The position numbers and the translations under genes are program-made. A stretch of DNA of 53,584 nucleotides from the NCBI GenBank assembly GCA_902761365.1, contig CACWJZ010000013.1, forward strand, positions 1 through 53,584. Reading direction: 5' to 3'. The stretch comes from an uncultured Eubacteriales bacterium. Lineage in GTDB: Bacteria; Bacillota; Clostridia; Christensenellales; CAG-138. Under the pieces are notes generated by a model. It was not told the origin of the DNA and searched no databases. It saw nothing but the letters and a program-made list of their open reading frames with translations. Shown piece by piece: positions 33,680 to 42,022 of this stretch. The first letter of the stretch is position 1, and each line of letters starts with the position of its first letter.

Positions 33680-34804
33680 ATGGCATTTCTTCCTTATACC
33701 ACAAAAAAACTGGGCTTTGGCCTTATGCGGCTGCCTGTCCTGAACGGAAACGACGAAACCATCGACTTTGAGCAGGTTTGCCAGATGGTCGATCATTTTC
33801 TGGCGCAGGGGTTCACCTACTTCGATACAGCCTATCCATACCATTATGGCTACTCCGAGCGCATGGTCAAGCGAGCGCTGGTGGAGCGCCATCCCCGGGA
33901 AAGCTTTCTGCTGGCGGACAAGATGCCTGTCTTTCGCGTCAAGGAGCCCGGTGACGCCCCGGCCAGCTTTGAGGAGCAGCTGGAGCGGACGGGCGCCGGA
34001 TATTTTGATCTGTACCTTCTGCATGCCATGAGCGCCGAGCGCATGAAGACGGTGAAGGAATGCAAGGTATGGGAGTATCTGCTGGAGGAGAAGGCAAAGG
34101 GCCGCATCCGTCGCCTGGGCTTTTCCTTCCACGATACGCCAGAGGTCCTGGACAGCATCCTGCACGAGCTCCCTGAAGCGGAGTTCGTTCAGCTGCAGAT
34201 CAACTACGCCGACTGGGAGGACGCGGAGGTCCAGTCCCGGCGGTGCTATGAGGTCGCCCAAAAGCACAGCAAGCCGGTGATCGTCATGGAGCCCGTCCGC
34301 GGCGGGAGCCTGGCGTCCGAAAAGGCGGTCTGCGCGCCGCTGCTGCGGGAAGCCGACCCGCAGGCGTCTTTGGCCTCCTGGGCCTTGCGGTATGCTGCCG
34401 ACCTGTCGGGCGTGGCCGTAGTCCTTTCCGGCATGTCCACCCTGGAGCAGCTGCAGCAGAATACTGCGCTGTTCAACAGCATGAAGCCCCTGACCGAGCA
34501 GGAGAGGGCCATCCTCATGCAGGCGGCCGAGATGCTCCATGCCGCCGGGACCATTCCCTGCACCGGCTGTAAATACTGTGTGGAGGGCTGTCCCGCCGGG
34601 ATCAACATCCCAGACCTCCTGGACCTGCTGAATGAGTACGCCCGGTTCGGCTCTCTGGAAGCAGCGAAACGAAGCTATGGCTATCGGACCCGGGGAAAGG
34701 GTCTGGCCTCCGCCTGTGTCAATTGCGGGCAGTGCCTAAGCGTCTGTCCCCAGCACATAGAGTCCGCCGTCCATATGGTACGGGCCGCGGAGCTGTTTGA
34801 ATAA
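33680..34804 (+). CDS. Aldo/keto reductase with C-terminal 4Fe-4S domain
   Basis: A 374-residue protein. The barrel (residues 1-285) has LGFGLMRLPV, FTYFDTAYPYHYG, LADKMPVF and DLYLLHAM, giving the catalytic Asp, Tyr, Lys and His. The C-terminus carries two cluster motifs, CTGCKYCVEGCPAGI near residue 294 and CVNCGQCLSVCPQHI near residue 344. It shares the fused architecture with the protein at 25353-26393, but the sequences are clearly different paralogues. The iron-sulfur domain suggests ferredoxin-linked electron supply instead of, or beside, NADPH. Monocistronic, between its own promoter and terminator. Substrate unknown. Confidence 0.9.
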   Translation: MAFLPYTTKKLGFGLMRLPVLNGNDETIDFEQVCQMVDHFLAQGFTYFDTAYPYHYGYSERMVKRALVERHPRESFLLADKMPVFRVKEPGDAPASFEEQLERTGAGYFDLYLLHAMSAERMKTVKECKVWEYLLEEKAKGRIRRLGFSFHDTPEVLDSILHELPEAEFVQLQINYADWEDAEVQSRRCYEVAQKHSKPVIVMEPVRGGSLASEKAVCAPLLREADPQASLASWALRYAADLSGVAVVLSGMSTLEQLQQNTALFNSMKPLTEQERAILMQAAEMLHAAGTIPCTGCKYCVEGCPAGINIPDLLDLLNEYARFGSLEAAKRSYGYRTRGKGLASACVNCGQCLSVCPQHIESAVHMVRAAELFE

Positions 34805-34819
34805 CCTAGCCAAGCATAC

Positions 34820-34849
34820 AAAAAACCGCCGGAGGTCCGGCGGTTTTTT
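34820..34849. terminator. Bidirectional terminator
   Basis: AAAAAACCGCCGG (34820-34832) pairs with CCGGCGGTTTTTT (34837-34849) around AGGT. It has long A and T runs, so it works for both convergent genes. Confidence 0.9.
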
Positions 34850-34861
34850 CATTATGTTATA

Positions 34862-35647
34862 TTAGTACCCCAGCAGCAGCTGCAGCGTCTTGGTACCCGC
34901 CTGACCGTCCACGGTCAGGTTGTTCGCCTTCTGAAACGCTTTGATGGCGGCCACGGTGTCTGTACCACAGTAGCCGGTGACCTTGCCCTTAAGATACCCT
35001 TTCTTGATCAGAGCCTCCTGAATGGACTTGACGATGTCCAGCTGGTCCTTCTCCTTCATGGTGTATGCGGTGGCCTTATCGGACATGAGCTTGTCATAGG
35101 TGGCCTTGTCGCACTGACCGGTCTGTTTGATGCCGTTACGCTCCTGGAACTTGGTGACGGCCTTGGCGCACATGGAGCCGTAGGTGGTGGTCACCACACC
35201 CTTACCTTCCGAATCCTTCTCGGGGTAGGGGAGGTAGTGCAAGTCCACCAGCCGCTGCTGCACCTTCTTGACGGTCTCACCATCGTTGGTGGCGCCCGCC
35301 TTCAGAGTTTTGAAGTCGCTGGGCGTCGTAGCTTCCGGCGTTTCAGCGGGCTCGGTGCTCTCCGGCTCGTCGGTGGCAGTAACTTCGGGGGTGGCCACAG
35401 GCTCATCAGTGGGTTCCGGCGTGGACGTGGCGATGACCGTGGCGGTGGGGGTGGGTTCGCTGACGGCCGCGGCCTTGCTCTTGGCGCAGGAGCCGGAGAA
35501 GGCCAAAATCAGGATGGCGGCGATCAGGATGATGGCGGCCGCCGCGAACAGCAACAGCGTCATGAGCCGTACCCGATAGGTGGCTCCACCCAGGTGAAGC
35601 TTAATGTATTTGTCCATCAAGGAAGATTTTTCCATCTCTTCGTTCAT
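34862..35647 (-). CDS. Membrane-anchored peptidoglycan-binding protein
   Basis: A 261-residue protein with a short cytoplasmic N-terminus, one membrane helix (about residues 29-51), and a low-complexity linker of repeated Thr/Pro/Glu (about 55-115). Two peptidoglycan-binding (PG_binding_1) repeats follow: VKKVQQRLVDLHYLPY to FQERNGIKQTGQCDK, and IVKSIQEALIKKGYLKG to FQKANNLTVDGQAGTKT. It should span the membrane and bind the wall outside. No catalytic domain is attached. The ATG at 35647 follows GGGAGGG by 9-10 nt; a longer frame starts at 35707 inside the leader. Confidence 0.85.
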   Translation of the reverse strand: MNEEMEKSSLMDKYIKLHLGGATYRVRLMTLLLFAAAAIILIAAILILAFSGSCAKSKAAAVSEPTPTATVIATSTPEPTDEPVATPEVTATDEPESTEPAETPEATTPSDFKTLKAGATNDGETVKKVQQRLVDLHYLPYPEKDSEGKGVVTTTYGSMCAKAVTKFQERNGIKQTGQCDKATYDKLMSDKATAYTMKEKDQLDIVKSIQEALIKKGYLKGKVTGYCGTDTVAAIKAFQKANNLTVDGQAGTKTLQLLLGY

Positions 35648-35698
35648 CTTTTTTTCCCTCCCTTTATGTATTGATACGGAATCGGTACAATTACATAT

Positions 35699-35726
35699 TG
35701 TATACATTCACGTATACATTTTTCAA
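35699..35726 (-). promoter_or_regulatory. Promoter of the peptidoglycan-binding protein gene
   Basis: Read on -, TTGAAA (35726-35721), 16 nt and TATACA (35704-35699). The whole stretch 35690-35840 is strongly AT-rich and holds no credible gene. Confidence 0.55.
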
Positions 35727-35845
35727 CAAAAGTATGAACAGAATATTAACAATTACCCAAAAACAAAGGATTTTGCTAATAATTCACAATTAATTTGGAA
35801 AAAAGCACCATTTAAGCAACGAGATAGAGATCGTTTGATAAAGCA

Positions 35846-35866
35846 AAAAGCCCCGCAGGGCTTTTC
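35846..35866 (-). terminator. Terminator of the argF-pruA-rocD operon
   Basis: AAAAGCCC (35846-35853) pairs with GGGCTTTT (35858-35865) around CGCA. On - the stem is followed by a T-rich run, 42 nt after the rocD stop. Confidence 0.75.
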
Positions 35867-35907
35867 GCATAAGATAGTTCTTGTGTATTTACCGATACGA
35901 AACCGGA

Positions 35908-37101
35908 TTATTTCGTGAGAGCTCTCGAGATACGGGCCAGAGCTTCATCCAGCTCTTCATAGGTGACAGGGATAGGAGGCGCAAAGCGGATCGTATGGTC
36001 ATGGGTCTCCTTGCAAAGAACGCCCTCGTGAATGCATGCCTTGACATAATCGAAAGCATCCCCATAGAACTCGACGCCGATCAGAAGACCGCGGCCTCGT
36101 ACTTCCTTGATCTCCGGGTTATGAATCTTCTTCAGACCATCCATAAAGTACTTGCCCTTCTCGCGGGCCAGTCTCGGATAATCATCCCGCTGCAGAATCT
36201 CCAGCGCCTTGATGCCGCAGGCACAAGCCAAAGGATTGCCACCGAAGGTAGAACCGTGGGAGCCAGGCGTATACAGGCCCAAAATATCCTCGTTCGCCGC
36301 GATGGCGGAGAGGGGCATGACGCCGCCGCCCAGAGCCTTGCCCATGATGTAAATATCCGGGATCACGTTCTCATGCCAGCAGGCGAACATATCGCCGGTG
36401 CGGGCAAAGCCGGTTTGGACTTCATCGGCCAGGAAGAGGATGTTATTGTCCGTGCAGATCTGGCGGACTTCCGTGAGCCATCCCTCCGGAGGCACAATGA
36501 TGCCAGCTTCTCCCTGGATGGGCTCAGCCAGGAAAGCAACGGTGTTGGGCGTGATGGCATCCCGCAGCGCCTGGGCATCGCCATAGGGAATGGTCTTGAA
36601 TCCGGGACAGTAAGGTCCATAGTTGTTTTTGGCCAGCGGGTCGGTGGAAAAGCTGATGATGGCAATGGTGCGGCCATGGAAATTGTTGGCGCAGGTGATG
36701 ATCTCCTGCTTGCCGTTTTCAACGCCCTTGACCTTTGTGCCCCAGAGACGAGCGGTCTTCAATGCGGTCTCAACAGCTTCTGCACCGGTGTTCATGGGCA
36801 AAACCATATCTTTGCCTGTGAGCTTCGTCAGACTTTCATAAAACGCGCCGAGATTCTCACAGTGGAAGGCGCGGCTGGTCAAGGTGCACTTATCCAGCTG
36901 TTCCTTGGCGGCCGCAACGATCTCAGGATGACGGTGACCGAAGTTGTGCGCCGAATAGGCGGATAGCATGTCAAAGTATTGCCGCCCTTCAGGGTCAGTG
37001 ACAACTGCACCTTCGGCTTTCACGATGACGACGGGCTTGGGGGCGTAATTGTGGGCGCCGTACTTGTTGGTCTGTTCAATGATCTCTTTTGAAGTATGCA
37101 T
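35908..37101 (-). CDS. rocD: Ornithine aminotransferase
   Basis: A PLP enzyme of 397 residues that converts ornithine and 2-oxoglutarate to glutamate semialdehyde and glutamate. It begins with the family block KYGAHNYAPKPVVIVKAEG. Other landmarks are MNTGAEAVETALKTAR near residue 105, FLADEVQTGFARTG near residue 222 with the cofactor-contacting Asp, and the PLP Lys in IMGKALGGGVMPLSA near residue 253. AGGAGG precedes the ATG. It is the last gene of argF-pruA-rocD, 19 nt after pruA, and its product is the substrate of PruA. Confidence 0.95.
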   Translation of the reverse strand: MHTSKEIIEQTNKYGAHNYAPKPVVIVKAEGAVVTDPEGRQYFDMLSAYSAHNFGHRHPEIVAAAKEQLDKCTLTSRAFHCENLGAFYESLTKLTGKDMVLPMNTGAEAVETALKTARLWGTKVKGVENGKQEIITCANNFHGRTIAIISFSTDPLAKNNYGPYCPGFKTIPYGDAQALRDAITPNTVAFLAEPIQGEAGIIVPPEGWLTEVRQICTDNNILFLADEVQTGFARTGDMFACWHENVIPDIYIMGKALGGGVMPLSAIAANEDILGLYTPGSHGSTFGGNPLACACGIKALEILQRDDYPRLAREKGKYFMDGLKKIHNPEIKEVRGRGLLIGVEFYGDAFDYVKACIHEGVLCKETHDHTIRFAPPIPVTYEELDEALARISRALTK

Positions 37102-37120
37102 GGCTTCCTCCTGATATGTA

Positions 37121-38749
37121 TTATTTTTCGGACATGTAAGGATAGACGATCGCCTCGGAGGGGTTGAAGGTCTCTTTTACGGAGTGGGGGCTCATCCAGC
37201 GGATCATGTTGAGGGCGGTGCCCGCCTTATCGTTGGTGCCAGACTGACGCGAGCCACCGAAGGGCTGCTGCCCGACCACTGCGCCGGTGCATTTGTCGTT
37301 GATATAGAAGTTGCCTTCTGAATGCAGGAGAGCCTTCTCCATCCTGACGATGGCTTCACGGTCCTGGGCGAAGATAGCGCCGGTCAGGGCATAGGGGGAC
37401 GCCTCGTCGCAGATCTTCAGTGTCTCCTCCAGGGCCTCGTCGGGATAGACATATACAGAGAGGATGGGCCCAAAGATCTCCTTGACCATGGATTCATAGT
37501 CAGGCTTCTTGCAGACGATGACGGTGGGCTCCACAAACCAGCCTTTGGAATCATCGCAGTTGCCGCCGATCACGATCTCGCAATCGGGGCTCTGTTTGGC
37601 ACGGTCCAGATACCCCTTGCAGCGCTCAAAGGAGGCTTTGTCAATGACGGCGGCCAGGAAGGTATCGAAATCCTGCACATCACCCATCTTGACCTCCTGC
37701 ATCATCTCCTTCATCGCAGAAAGGACCTGTGGCCAAATGCTGGCCGGAATGAAGGCCCGGGAGCAGGCGGAGCATTTCTGCCCCTGATATTCAAAGGAAC
37801 CCCGAACGAGAGCGGCCGCCAGAGGACGGATCTTAGCGCTTTCATGAGCAAAGATGAAGTCCTTTCCGCCTGTCTCACCCACGATGCGCGGGTAGTTGCG
37901 ATAGGAGGCTATGTTCTCGCCGATCTGCTTCCAGACGCCCTGGAAGACTTCAGTGGAACCGGTGAAGTGGAAGCCTGCCAGCTCCTTTCGGGTCAGGACG
38001 TATTTGGCCATGTCGCTTCCGTTAGAGGGTACGAAGTTGATGACGCCGGCGGGGAGGCCGCAGTCCATGAGCAGCTTCATGTAATAATAATTCGAAAGCA
38101 CCGCCGTACGGGAAGGCTTCCAAACCGCTACGTTACCCACGATGGCCGGCGCCGTGGGAAGGTTCCCACCGATGGAAGTGAAGTTGAAGGGCGTGATGGC
38201 ACAGATGAAGCCATCCAAGGCGCGATAATCCTGGCGGTCCCAAATACCGGGAACAGAGGCGGGCTGATCCTTGAAGATCTCCTGGGCGGACCAGACGCCA
38301 AAACGTAGGAAGTCAGCAAGCTCGGCAATATCGATCTCGGCCTGGAAGACGGTTTTGGATTGGCCCAGCATGGTGGATGCGTTCAGGACCTTACGATAGG
38401 GACCGGTGATGAGATCGGCTGCCTTCAGGAAGATAGCAGAACGATGCTCCCAGGGCATGTCCTCCCAAGCCTGTTTGGCTACCAACGCTGCATCGACTGC
38501 CATGGTCAGCTCCTTTTCCCCAGCCAGAGAGCATTCAGCGATCACGTGTCCGTGGTCATGGGGCATGGTGACCTTGAAGGTCTTTTCTGTGAAGATCTCC
38601 TTACCGCCGATGATCAGCGGGATTTTGACGACCTCAGTAGACTGGCGGGCAAGCTCAGCCTTCAGTTCTGCGCGTTCCTTCGATCCGGGCAGATAACCAC
38701 GAAAGGCATCATTCTCTGGACGAGTGATAGTGAAATAGGCGTTTGGCAT
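37121..38749 (-). CDS. pruA: L-glutamate gamma-semialdehyde (P5C) dehydrogenase
   Basis: A 542-residue aldehyde dehydrogenase that oxidises glutamate semialdehyde to glutamate with NAD. The length and N-terminus (FTITRPENDAFRGYLPGS) fit the type-1 stand-alone P5C dehydrogenases. The catalytic Cys lies in YQGQKCSACSRAF near residue 323 and the conserved Glu region in GETGGKDFIFAHES near residue 290. The C-terminal PFGGSRQSGTNDKAG block near residue 495 is typical. AAGGAGGAATT precedes the ATG. It lies between argF and rocD in one operon; no proline dehydrogenase is present, so the source of semialdehyde is ornithine. Confidence 0.95.
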   Translation of the reverse strand: MPNAYFTITRPENDAFRGYLPGSKERAELKAELARQSTEVVKIPLIIGGKEIFTEKTFKVTMPHDHGHVIAECSLAGEKELTMAVDAALVAKQAWEDMPWEHRSAIFLKAADLITGPYRKVLNASTMLGQSKTVFQAEIDIAELADFLRFGVWSAQEIFKDQPASVPGIWDRQDYRALDGFICAITPFNFTSIGGNLPTAPAIVGNVAVWKPSRTAVLSNYYYMKLLMDCGLPAGVINFVPSNGSDMAKYVLTRKELAGFHFTGSTEVFQGVWKQIGENIASYRNYPRIVGETGGKDFIFAHESAKIRPLAAALVRGSFEYQGQKCSACSRAFIPASIWPQVLSAMKEMMQEVKMGDVQDFDTFLAAVIDKASFERCKGYLDRAKQSPDCEIVIGGNCDDSKGWFVEPTVIVCKKPDYESMVKEIFGPILSVYVYPDEALEETLKICDEASPYALTGAIFAQDREAIVRMEKALLHSEGNFYINDKCTGAVVGQQPFGGSRQSGTNDKAGTALNMIRWMSPHSVKETFNPSEAIVYPYMSEK

Positions 38750-38790
38750 AATTCCTCCTTATAAAATTACTTTTTCGGCAAGAATGTCAC

Positions 38791-39786
38791 TTAAATGTTG
38801 CCCAGGGTGGCCACCAGCACGGCTTTGATGGTGTGGAGCCGGTTCTCAGCTTCGTCGAAGACCTTGCTGTTCTCGGACAGGAACACGTCGTCCGTGACTT
38901 CCCGGATGTCATAGCCCAGCTTCATCTGCTCGCTGGCCATGGTGGTGTTGAAGTCATGGAAAGAGGGGAGACAGTGGAGGAAGATGCACTTCTTGTTCCC
39001 GGTCCGCTCCATGAGCTCCTTAGTGACCTTGAAGGGGGTCAGCAGCTTTACCCGCTGGGGGATCAGCGCTTCCTCGCCCATGGAGGCCCAGATGTCGGTA
39101 TACAGGGCATCGGCGCCTTCCACGATGGCGGGATCGTCACTCACTTCGATGATAGCGCCGCTCTCCTTGGCGGCTTCCTGGCAGCGAGCCATGACCTCGG
39201 GGGCGGGAGCGAGCTCCTTGGGACCATAGCCACAGTAGTGGATGCCCAGCTTGGAGCAGATGTACATAAGGCAGTAGGCTACGTTGTTCCGGGTGTCGCC
39301 GCAGAACACCAGCTTGCACTGGTTCAGGGGCTTGTCCGTGTTCTCCTCCAGGGTGAGGATGTCCGCCAACGCCTGGGTGGGATGATCCACGTCGGTGAGA
39401 CCGTTGTACACGGGCACGCCGGAGTACTTCATCAGATCCTCCACAACCTTCTGATCGAAACCGCGGTACTCGATGCCGTCAAACATCCGGCCCAGGACCT
39501 TGGCGGTGTCGGCCAGGGATTCCTTCTTGCCCATCTGGGAGGACTTGGAATCCAGGAACGTGACGCCGGCCCCCTCGTCCATGGCTGCCACCTCGAAGGC
39601 GCAGCGGGTGCGGGTGGAGGTCTTCTCAAAGAGCAGGACGATGTTCTTGCCGGTGAGGGTGTCGCCCTTGATGCCGGCTTTCTTTTTGGCCTTGAGCTCC
39701 TTTGCTAAATCCAGCATATACCGGATCTCCTCGGGGGTGAAGTCCATGATGGTCAGGAAGGAACGGCCTTTCAGATCAACTGCCAT
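38791..39786 (-). CDS. argF: Ornithine carbamoyltransferase
   Basis: A 331-residue OTCase interconverting ornithine plus carbamoyl phosphate with citrulline. Carbamoyl-phosphate binding motif is EKTSTRTRCAFE near residue 55, HPTQALADILT lies near residue 135, DIWASMGEE near 233, and the catalytic Cys in HCLPSFHDF near residue 272. Sequence alone does not separate the anabolic ArgF from the catabolic ArcB type. It is first in an operon with P5C dehydrogenase and ornithine aminotransferase, which argues for a catabolic or bidirectional role. GGAGAG precedes the ATG. Confidence 0.93.
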   Translation of the reverse strand: MAVDLKGRSFLTIMDFTPEEIRYMLDLAKELKAKKKAGIKGDTLTGKNIVLLFEKTSTRTRCAFEVAAMDEGAGVTFLDSKSSQMGKKESLADTAKVLGRMFDGIEYRGFDQKVVEDLMKYSGVPVYNGLTDVDHPTQALADILTLEENTDKPLNQCKLVFCGDTRNNVAYCLMYICSKLGIHYCGYGPKELAPAPEVMARCQEAAKESGAIIEVSDDPAIVEGADALYTDIWASMGEEALIPQRVKLLTPFKVTKELMERTGNKKCIFLHCLPSFHDFNTTMASEQMKLGYDIREVTDDVFLSENSKVFDEAENRLHTIKAVLVATLGNI

Positions 39787-39840
39787 GTTTGTTTCTCTCC
39801 TTTATAATTTGTATTCATATTTGTCCTGGGAATATAACAC

Positions 39841-39869
39841 ATGATACCATACTTCGCGCTCGCTGACAA
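39841..39869 (-). promoter_or_regulatory. Promoter of argF-pruA-rocD
   Basis: Read on -, TTGTCA (39869-39864), 17 nt and TATCAT (39846-39841). Downstream, TGAATACAAATTAT (within 39804-39820) partly resembles an arginine-repressor box, which is weak evidence. A 10-nt-loop inverted repeat, AAAATGTC (39897-39904) with GACATTTT (39914-39921), lies just upstream. Confidence 0.6.
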
Positions 39870-40040
39870 GGGTGGTCCTGAAAGACGCAAAGGCCAAAAA
39901 TGTCGAAAAACCGGACATTTTATTGCTAAAGGATGAACAATCGGATTTTTTTGAAATAGATTATAAACAAACATCGAAAACACTGAAAAAAGTAAATCTG
40001 TATGGTAGGATGCAGAAAAATGCAAGAGGAGGAACACCCC

Positions 40041-40817
40041 ATGAAGCGGATGCAGAGAGCCGTGGCGCTCCTTCTTTTTCTGCTCGTTTTGCTGCCCGTC
40101 GGGACATGGGCGGAGGGGGAAATAAGCGACGACACTGCTTCGGAGACGGCCGACATGGACACGGCTGCCGTGGACCAGGAGAAGGGGAGATCCTCCGCGC
40201 CCGCAAAAGGCACCTATGATGAGGGCCTGTACAAGCAGATACAGGACACCTACAAGGCCGCCCGGAAGCGTTCCCGTCGCCGGTCCTTCAAGGGCTACTG
40301 CGGCGCCTATGTGGCCAATCAGCTGGTGGTCCTGGGGATCAACAAATCCTACCTCAGCGCCAACGGCAAGAACACCTATGACATCTATCGGAAGCTGGAG
40401 TGCACCACCGGCGGATACCGTGTGACCACCTACAGCGCGAATAAGTTTTCTCTTCGGGAGGCGCTGACGACGATCATCGGCAAGGACCCCTCCGCCACCA
40501 ACATCCTGGTAGGCTTTCAGAAGGGCGTCAGCAGATCGGGTCGGAAGTACGGGCACGTGCTGTTCATCCATGGCATTCGGAACGGGAAGATCTACTATTC
40601 CGACAGCTCCGCCAGGACCATCGACGAAGTGAAGTATAAGGAGGGGGAGCCCATCGTGTGCTCGCTTTCCTCCTTTGTGGAGCAGTACGCAAAATACAAG
40701 CTGGACGGGGTGGTCCACTTTCAAAAGGAGACCGGGAAAAAGGCGGCGGACACTCAGCTTTCCAATACGGAGGAAACGGCTGAGATCAGCTCGGAGAACC
40801 TTTCCGCGCAGGGCTGA
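40041..40817 (+). CDS. Secreted cysteine amidase/CHAP-like protein
   Basis: A 258-residue protein with a signal peptide (residues 1-25, hydrophobic core AVALLLFLLVLLPVG, likely cleavage after TWA). The mature part has a conserved Cys in KGYCGAYVANQLVVLGI near residue 87 and a His in KYGHVLFIHGIRNGKIYYSDS near residue 168. This Cys-His order fits papain-like CHAP/amidase folds that act on peptidoglycan, but the match is loose. AGGAGG lies 8 nt before the ATG. The 3' end overlaps the convergent HAD gene by 64 nt. Confidence 0.65.
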   Translation: MKRMQRAVALLLFLLVLLPVGTWAEGEISDDTASETADMDTAAVDQEKGRSSAPAKGTYDEGLYKQIQDTYKAARKRSRRRSFKGYCGAYVANQLVVLGINKSYLSANGKNTYDIYRKLECTTGGYRVTTYSANKFSLREALTTIIGKDPSATNILVGFQKGVSRSGRKYGHVLFIHGIRNGKIYYSDSSARTIDEVKYKEGEPIVCSLSSFVEQYAKYKLDGVVHFQKETGKKAADTQLSNTEETAEISSENLSAQG

Positions 40818-41392
40818 ACCCCGATCAGGTCCCCGAACCCCCAGCTGGCGTATAGAAACAGAATATGTGCCGCCTGAGCAGCGGCCTGATCCTTGGCGGT
40901 ATCACCTACGTATACCGCCTTCTCTATTTGGTTCCGCCTCAGGAGCAGAGCTATGTTTTCCCCCTTGCCGAGGCCGGTCCGGCCCGCCGTCTCGTGGTCG
41001 TCGAAGATCCCTCCAAGCCCGTGGGCATGGAAAAAGGCTAACGCGTAATCCTCCGTGCAGTTGCTAACCAGGCCGATGAAATACCGTTTTTTCAGCTGCA
41101 GCAGGGTCTCCCGGACCCGGGGATAGAGCCGCGCGCCTCGTTTATAGAGGTAGGGCGACTCTGCAAGGAGACAGCGTTCGGTGAGGGCATAACGTTCCGC
41201 GGGCGGCAGCTCGGGAAACTGAGCATCGGCGATCTCCCGAGGCGTGAGCCCCATGAGCCGGTCCATCTCCTCCTTGGTGACATGGCGGCCGAGCGGAGAC
41301 AGCAACCGATTCCAGCAGAGCAGGACCTCTTGGGCAGAATCCCATAAGGTCCCGTCCAGATCGAACAAAACAGCTTTCCTTTTCGCTTCCAT
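40754..41392 (-). CDS. HAD-superfamily phosphatase
   Basis: A 212-residue HAD hydrolase of the phosphoglycolate-phosphatase-like group. Motif I is FDLDGTLWDS near residue 10, motif II is GLVSNCTED near residue 107, the Lys is near GLGKGENI around residue 143, and motif IV is VYVGDTAKDQAAA near residue 160. The helical cap domain lies between residues 20 and 90. The substrate could be a sugar phosphate or phosphoglycolate. ACGGAGG precedes the ATG at 41392. Its last 64 nt overlap the 3' end of the CHAP-like gene on the other strand. Confidence 0.88.
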   Translation of the reverse strand: MEAKRKAVLFDLDGTLWDSAQEVLLCWNRLLSPLGRHVTKEEMDRLMGLTPREIADAQFPELPPAERYALTERCLLAESPYLYKRGARLYPRVRETLLQLKKRYFIGLVSNCTEDYALAFFHAHGLGGIFDDHETAGRTGLGKGENIALLLRRNQIEKAVYVGDTAKDQAAAQAAHILFLYASWGFGDLIGVQPCAERFSELISAVSSVLES

Positions 41393-41448
41393 ATCGCGCC
41401 TCCGTTTCGTTATCGGTATTGTAACCGACCAAAAGGTGTTTGTCCAGA

Positions 41449-41477
41449 TTGCGGTCCGAAAGGATCTGTGCTATACT
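41449..41477 (+). promoter_or_regulatory. Promoter of the YgjP-like gene, nearly leaderless
   Basis: TTGCGG (41449-41454), a 17-nt spacer and TATACT (41472-41477). The ATG at 41488 is 10 nt further on, so the leader is about 3 nt and there is no Shine-Dalgarno. Confidence 0.6.
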
Positions 41478-41487
41478 GTCAATAATT

Positions 41488-42012
41488 ATGGAAATGATCG
41501 CCTATGAACTCATCCGTTCCTCCCGGCGGACCATGAGCGTGGAGGTGGACTCGACCGGCAGCGTCCTGGTGCGGGCCCCTCGCCTCATGCCTAAATGGCG
41601 CATCGAAGCCTTTGTGCGGGAGCGACAGGACTGGATCGAACGCGCGAAAGCCCGGCAGGCCAAGCGGCAGGAGAAGCTGCCCGACATACGGGAGGAGGAC
41701 AAGTCCCTATACGTGAGGCGGGCCAAAGCCATCCTGCCCCCCAAGATCGAACAGTACGCCAGGTGCATGGGGGTGCAGCCCACGGGGCTCACCATCACAT
41801 CGGCCAAGACCCGCTTTGGCAGCTGCTCCGGGAAGAACCGGCTGTCCTTCTCCTGGCGGCTCATGGCCTATCCCGAGGCGGCCATCGACTATGTGGTGGT
41901 CCACGAGCTGGCGCACATCCGGTACAAGGATCACAGCCGTGCGTTTTATGGGTTCATTGAGAGCGTCCTGCCCGATTATCGGGACAGGATCCGACTTCTT
42001 AAGGGGATATAG
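41488..42012 (+). CDS. YgjP-like zinc metallopeptidase (M48-type motif)
   Basis: A 174-residue protein of the YgjP/WLM (DUF45) family. The N-terminal half has the family pattern RSSRRTMSVEV and VRAPRLMPKWRIEAFV. The middle carries TSAKTRFGSCSGKNRLSFSWRL, and the zinc motif is VVHELAHIRYKDHSRAFY near residue 138, with HExxH and a third His. Members are presumed intracellular metallopeptidases with few known substrates. It is followed at 10 nt by the DNPH1-like gene. The start is chosen because the -10 box lies directly upstream. Confidence 0.88.
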   Translation: MEMIAYELIRSSRRTMSVEVDSTGSVLVRAPRLMPKWRIEAFVRERQDWIERAKARQAKRQEKLPDIREEDKSLYVRRAKAILPPKIEQYARCMGVQPTGLTITSAKTRFGSCSGKNRLSFSWRLMAYPEAAIDYVVVHELAHIRYKDHSRAFYGFIESVLPDYRDRIRLLKGI

Positions 42013-42022
42013 GAGGCATAGG

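Noticed and set aside
35604-35918. 104-codon + ORF in the AT-rich gap between the peptidoglycan-binding gene and rocD
   Set aside because: No ribosome-binding site; it runs antisense into coding sequence at both ends and crosses a terminator.
39872-40219. 115-codon + ORF upstream of the CHAP-like gene
   Set aside because: It overlaps the signal-peptide region of the real gene in another frame and has no start signal.
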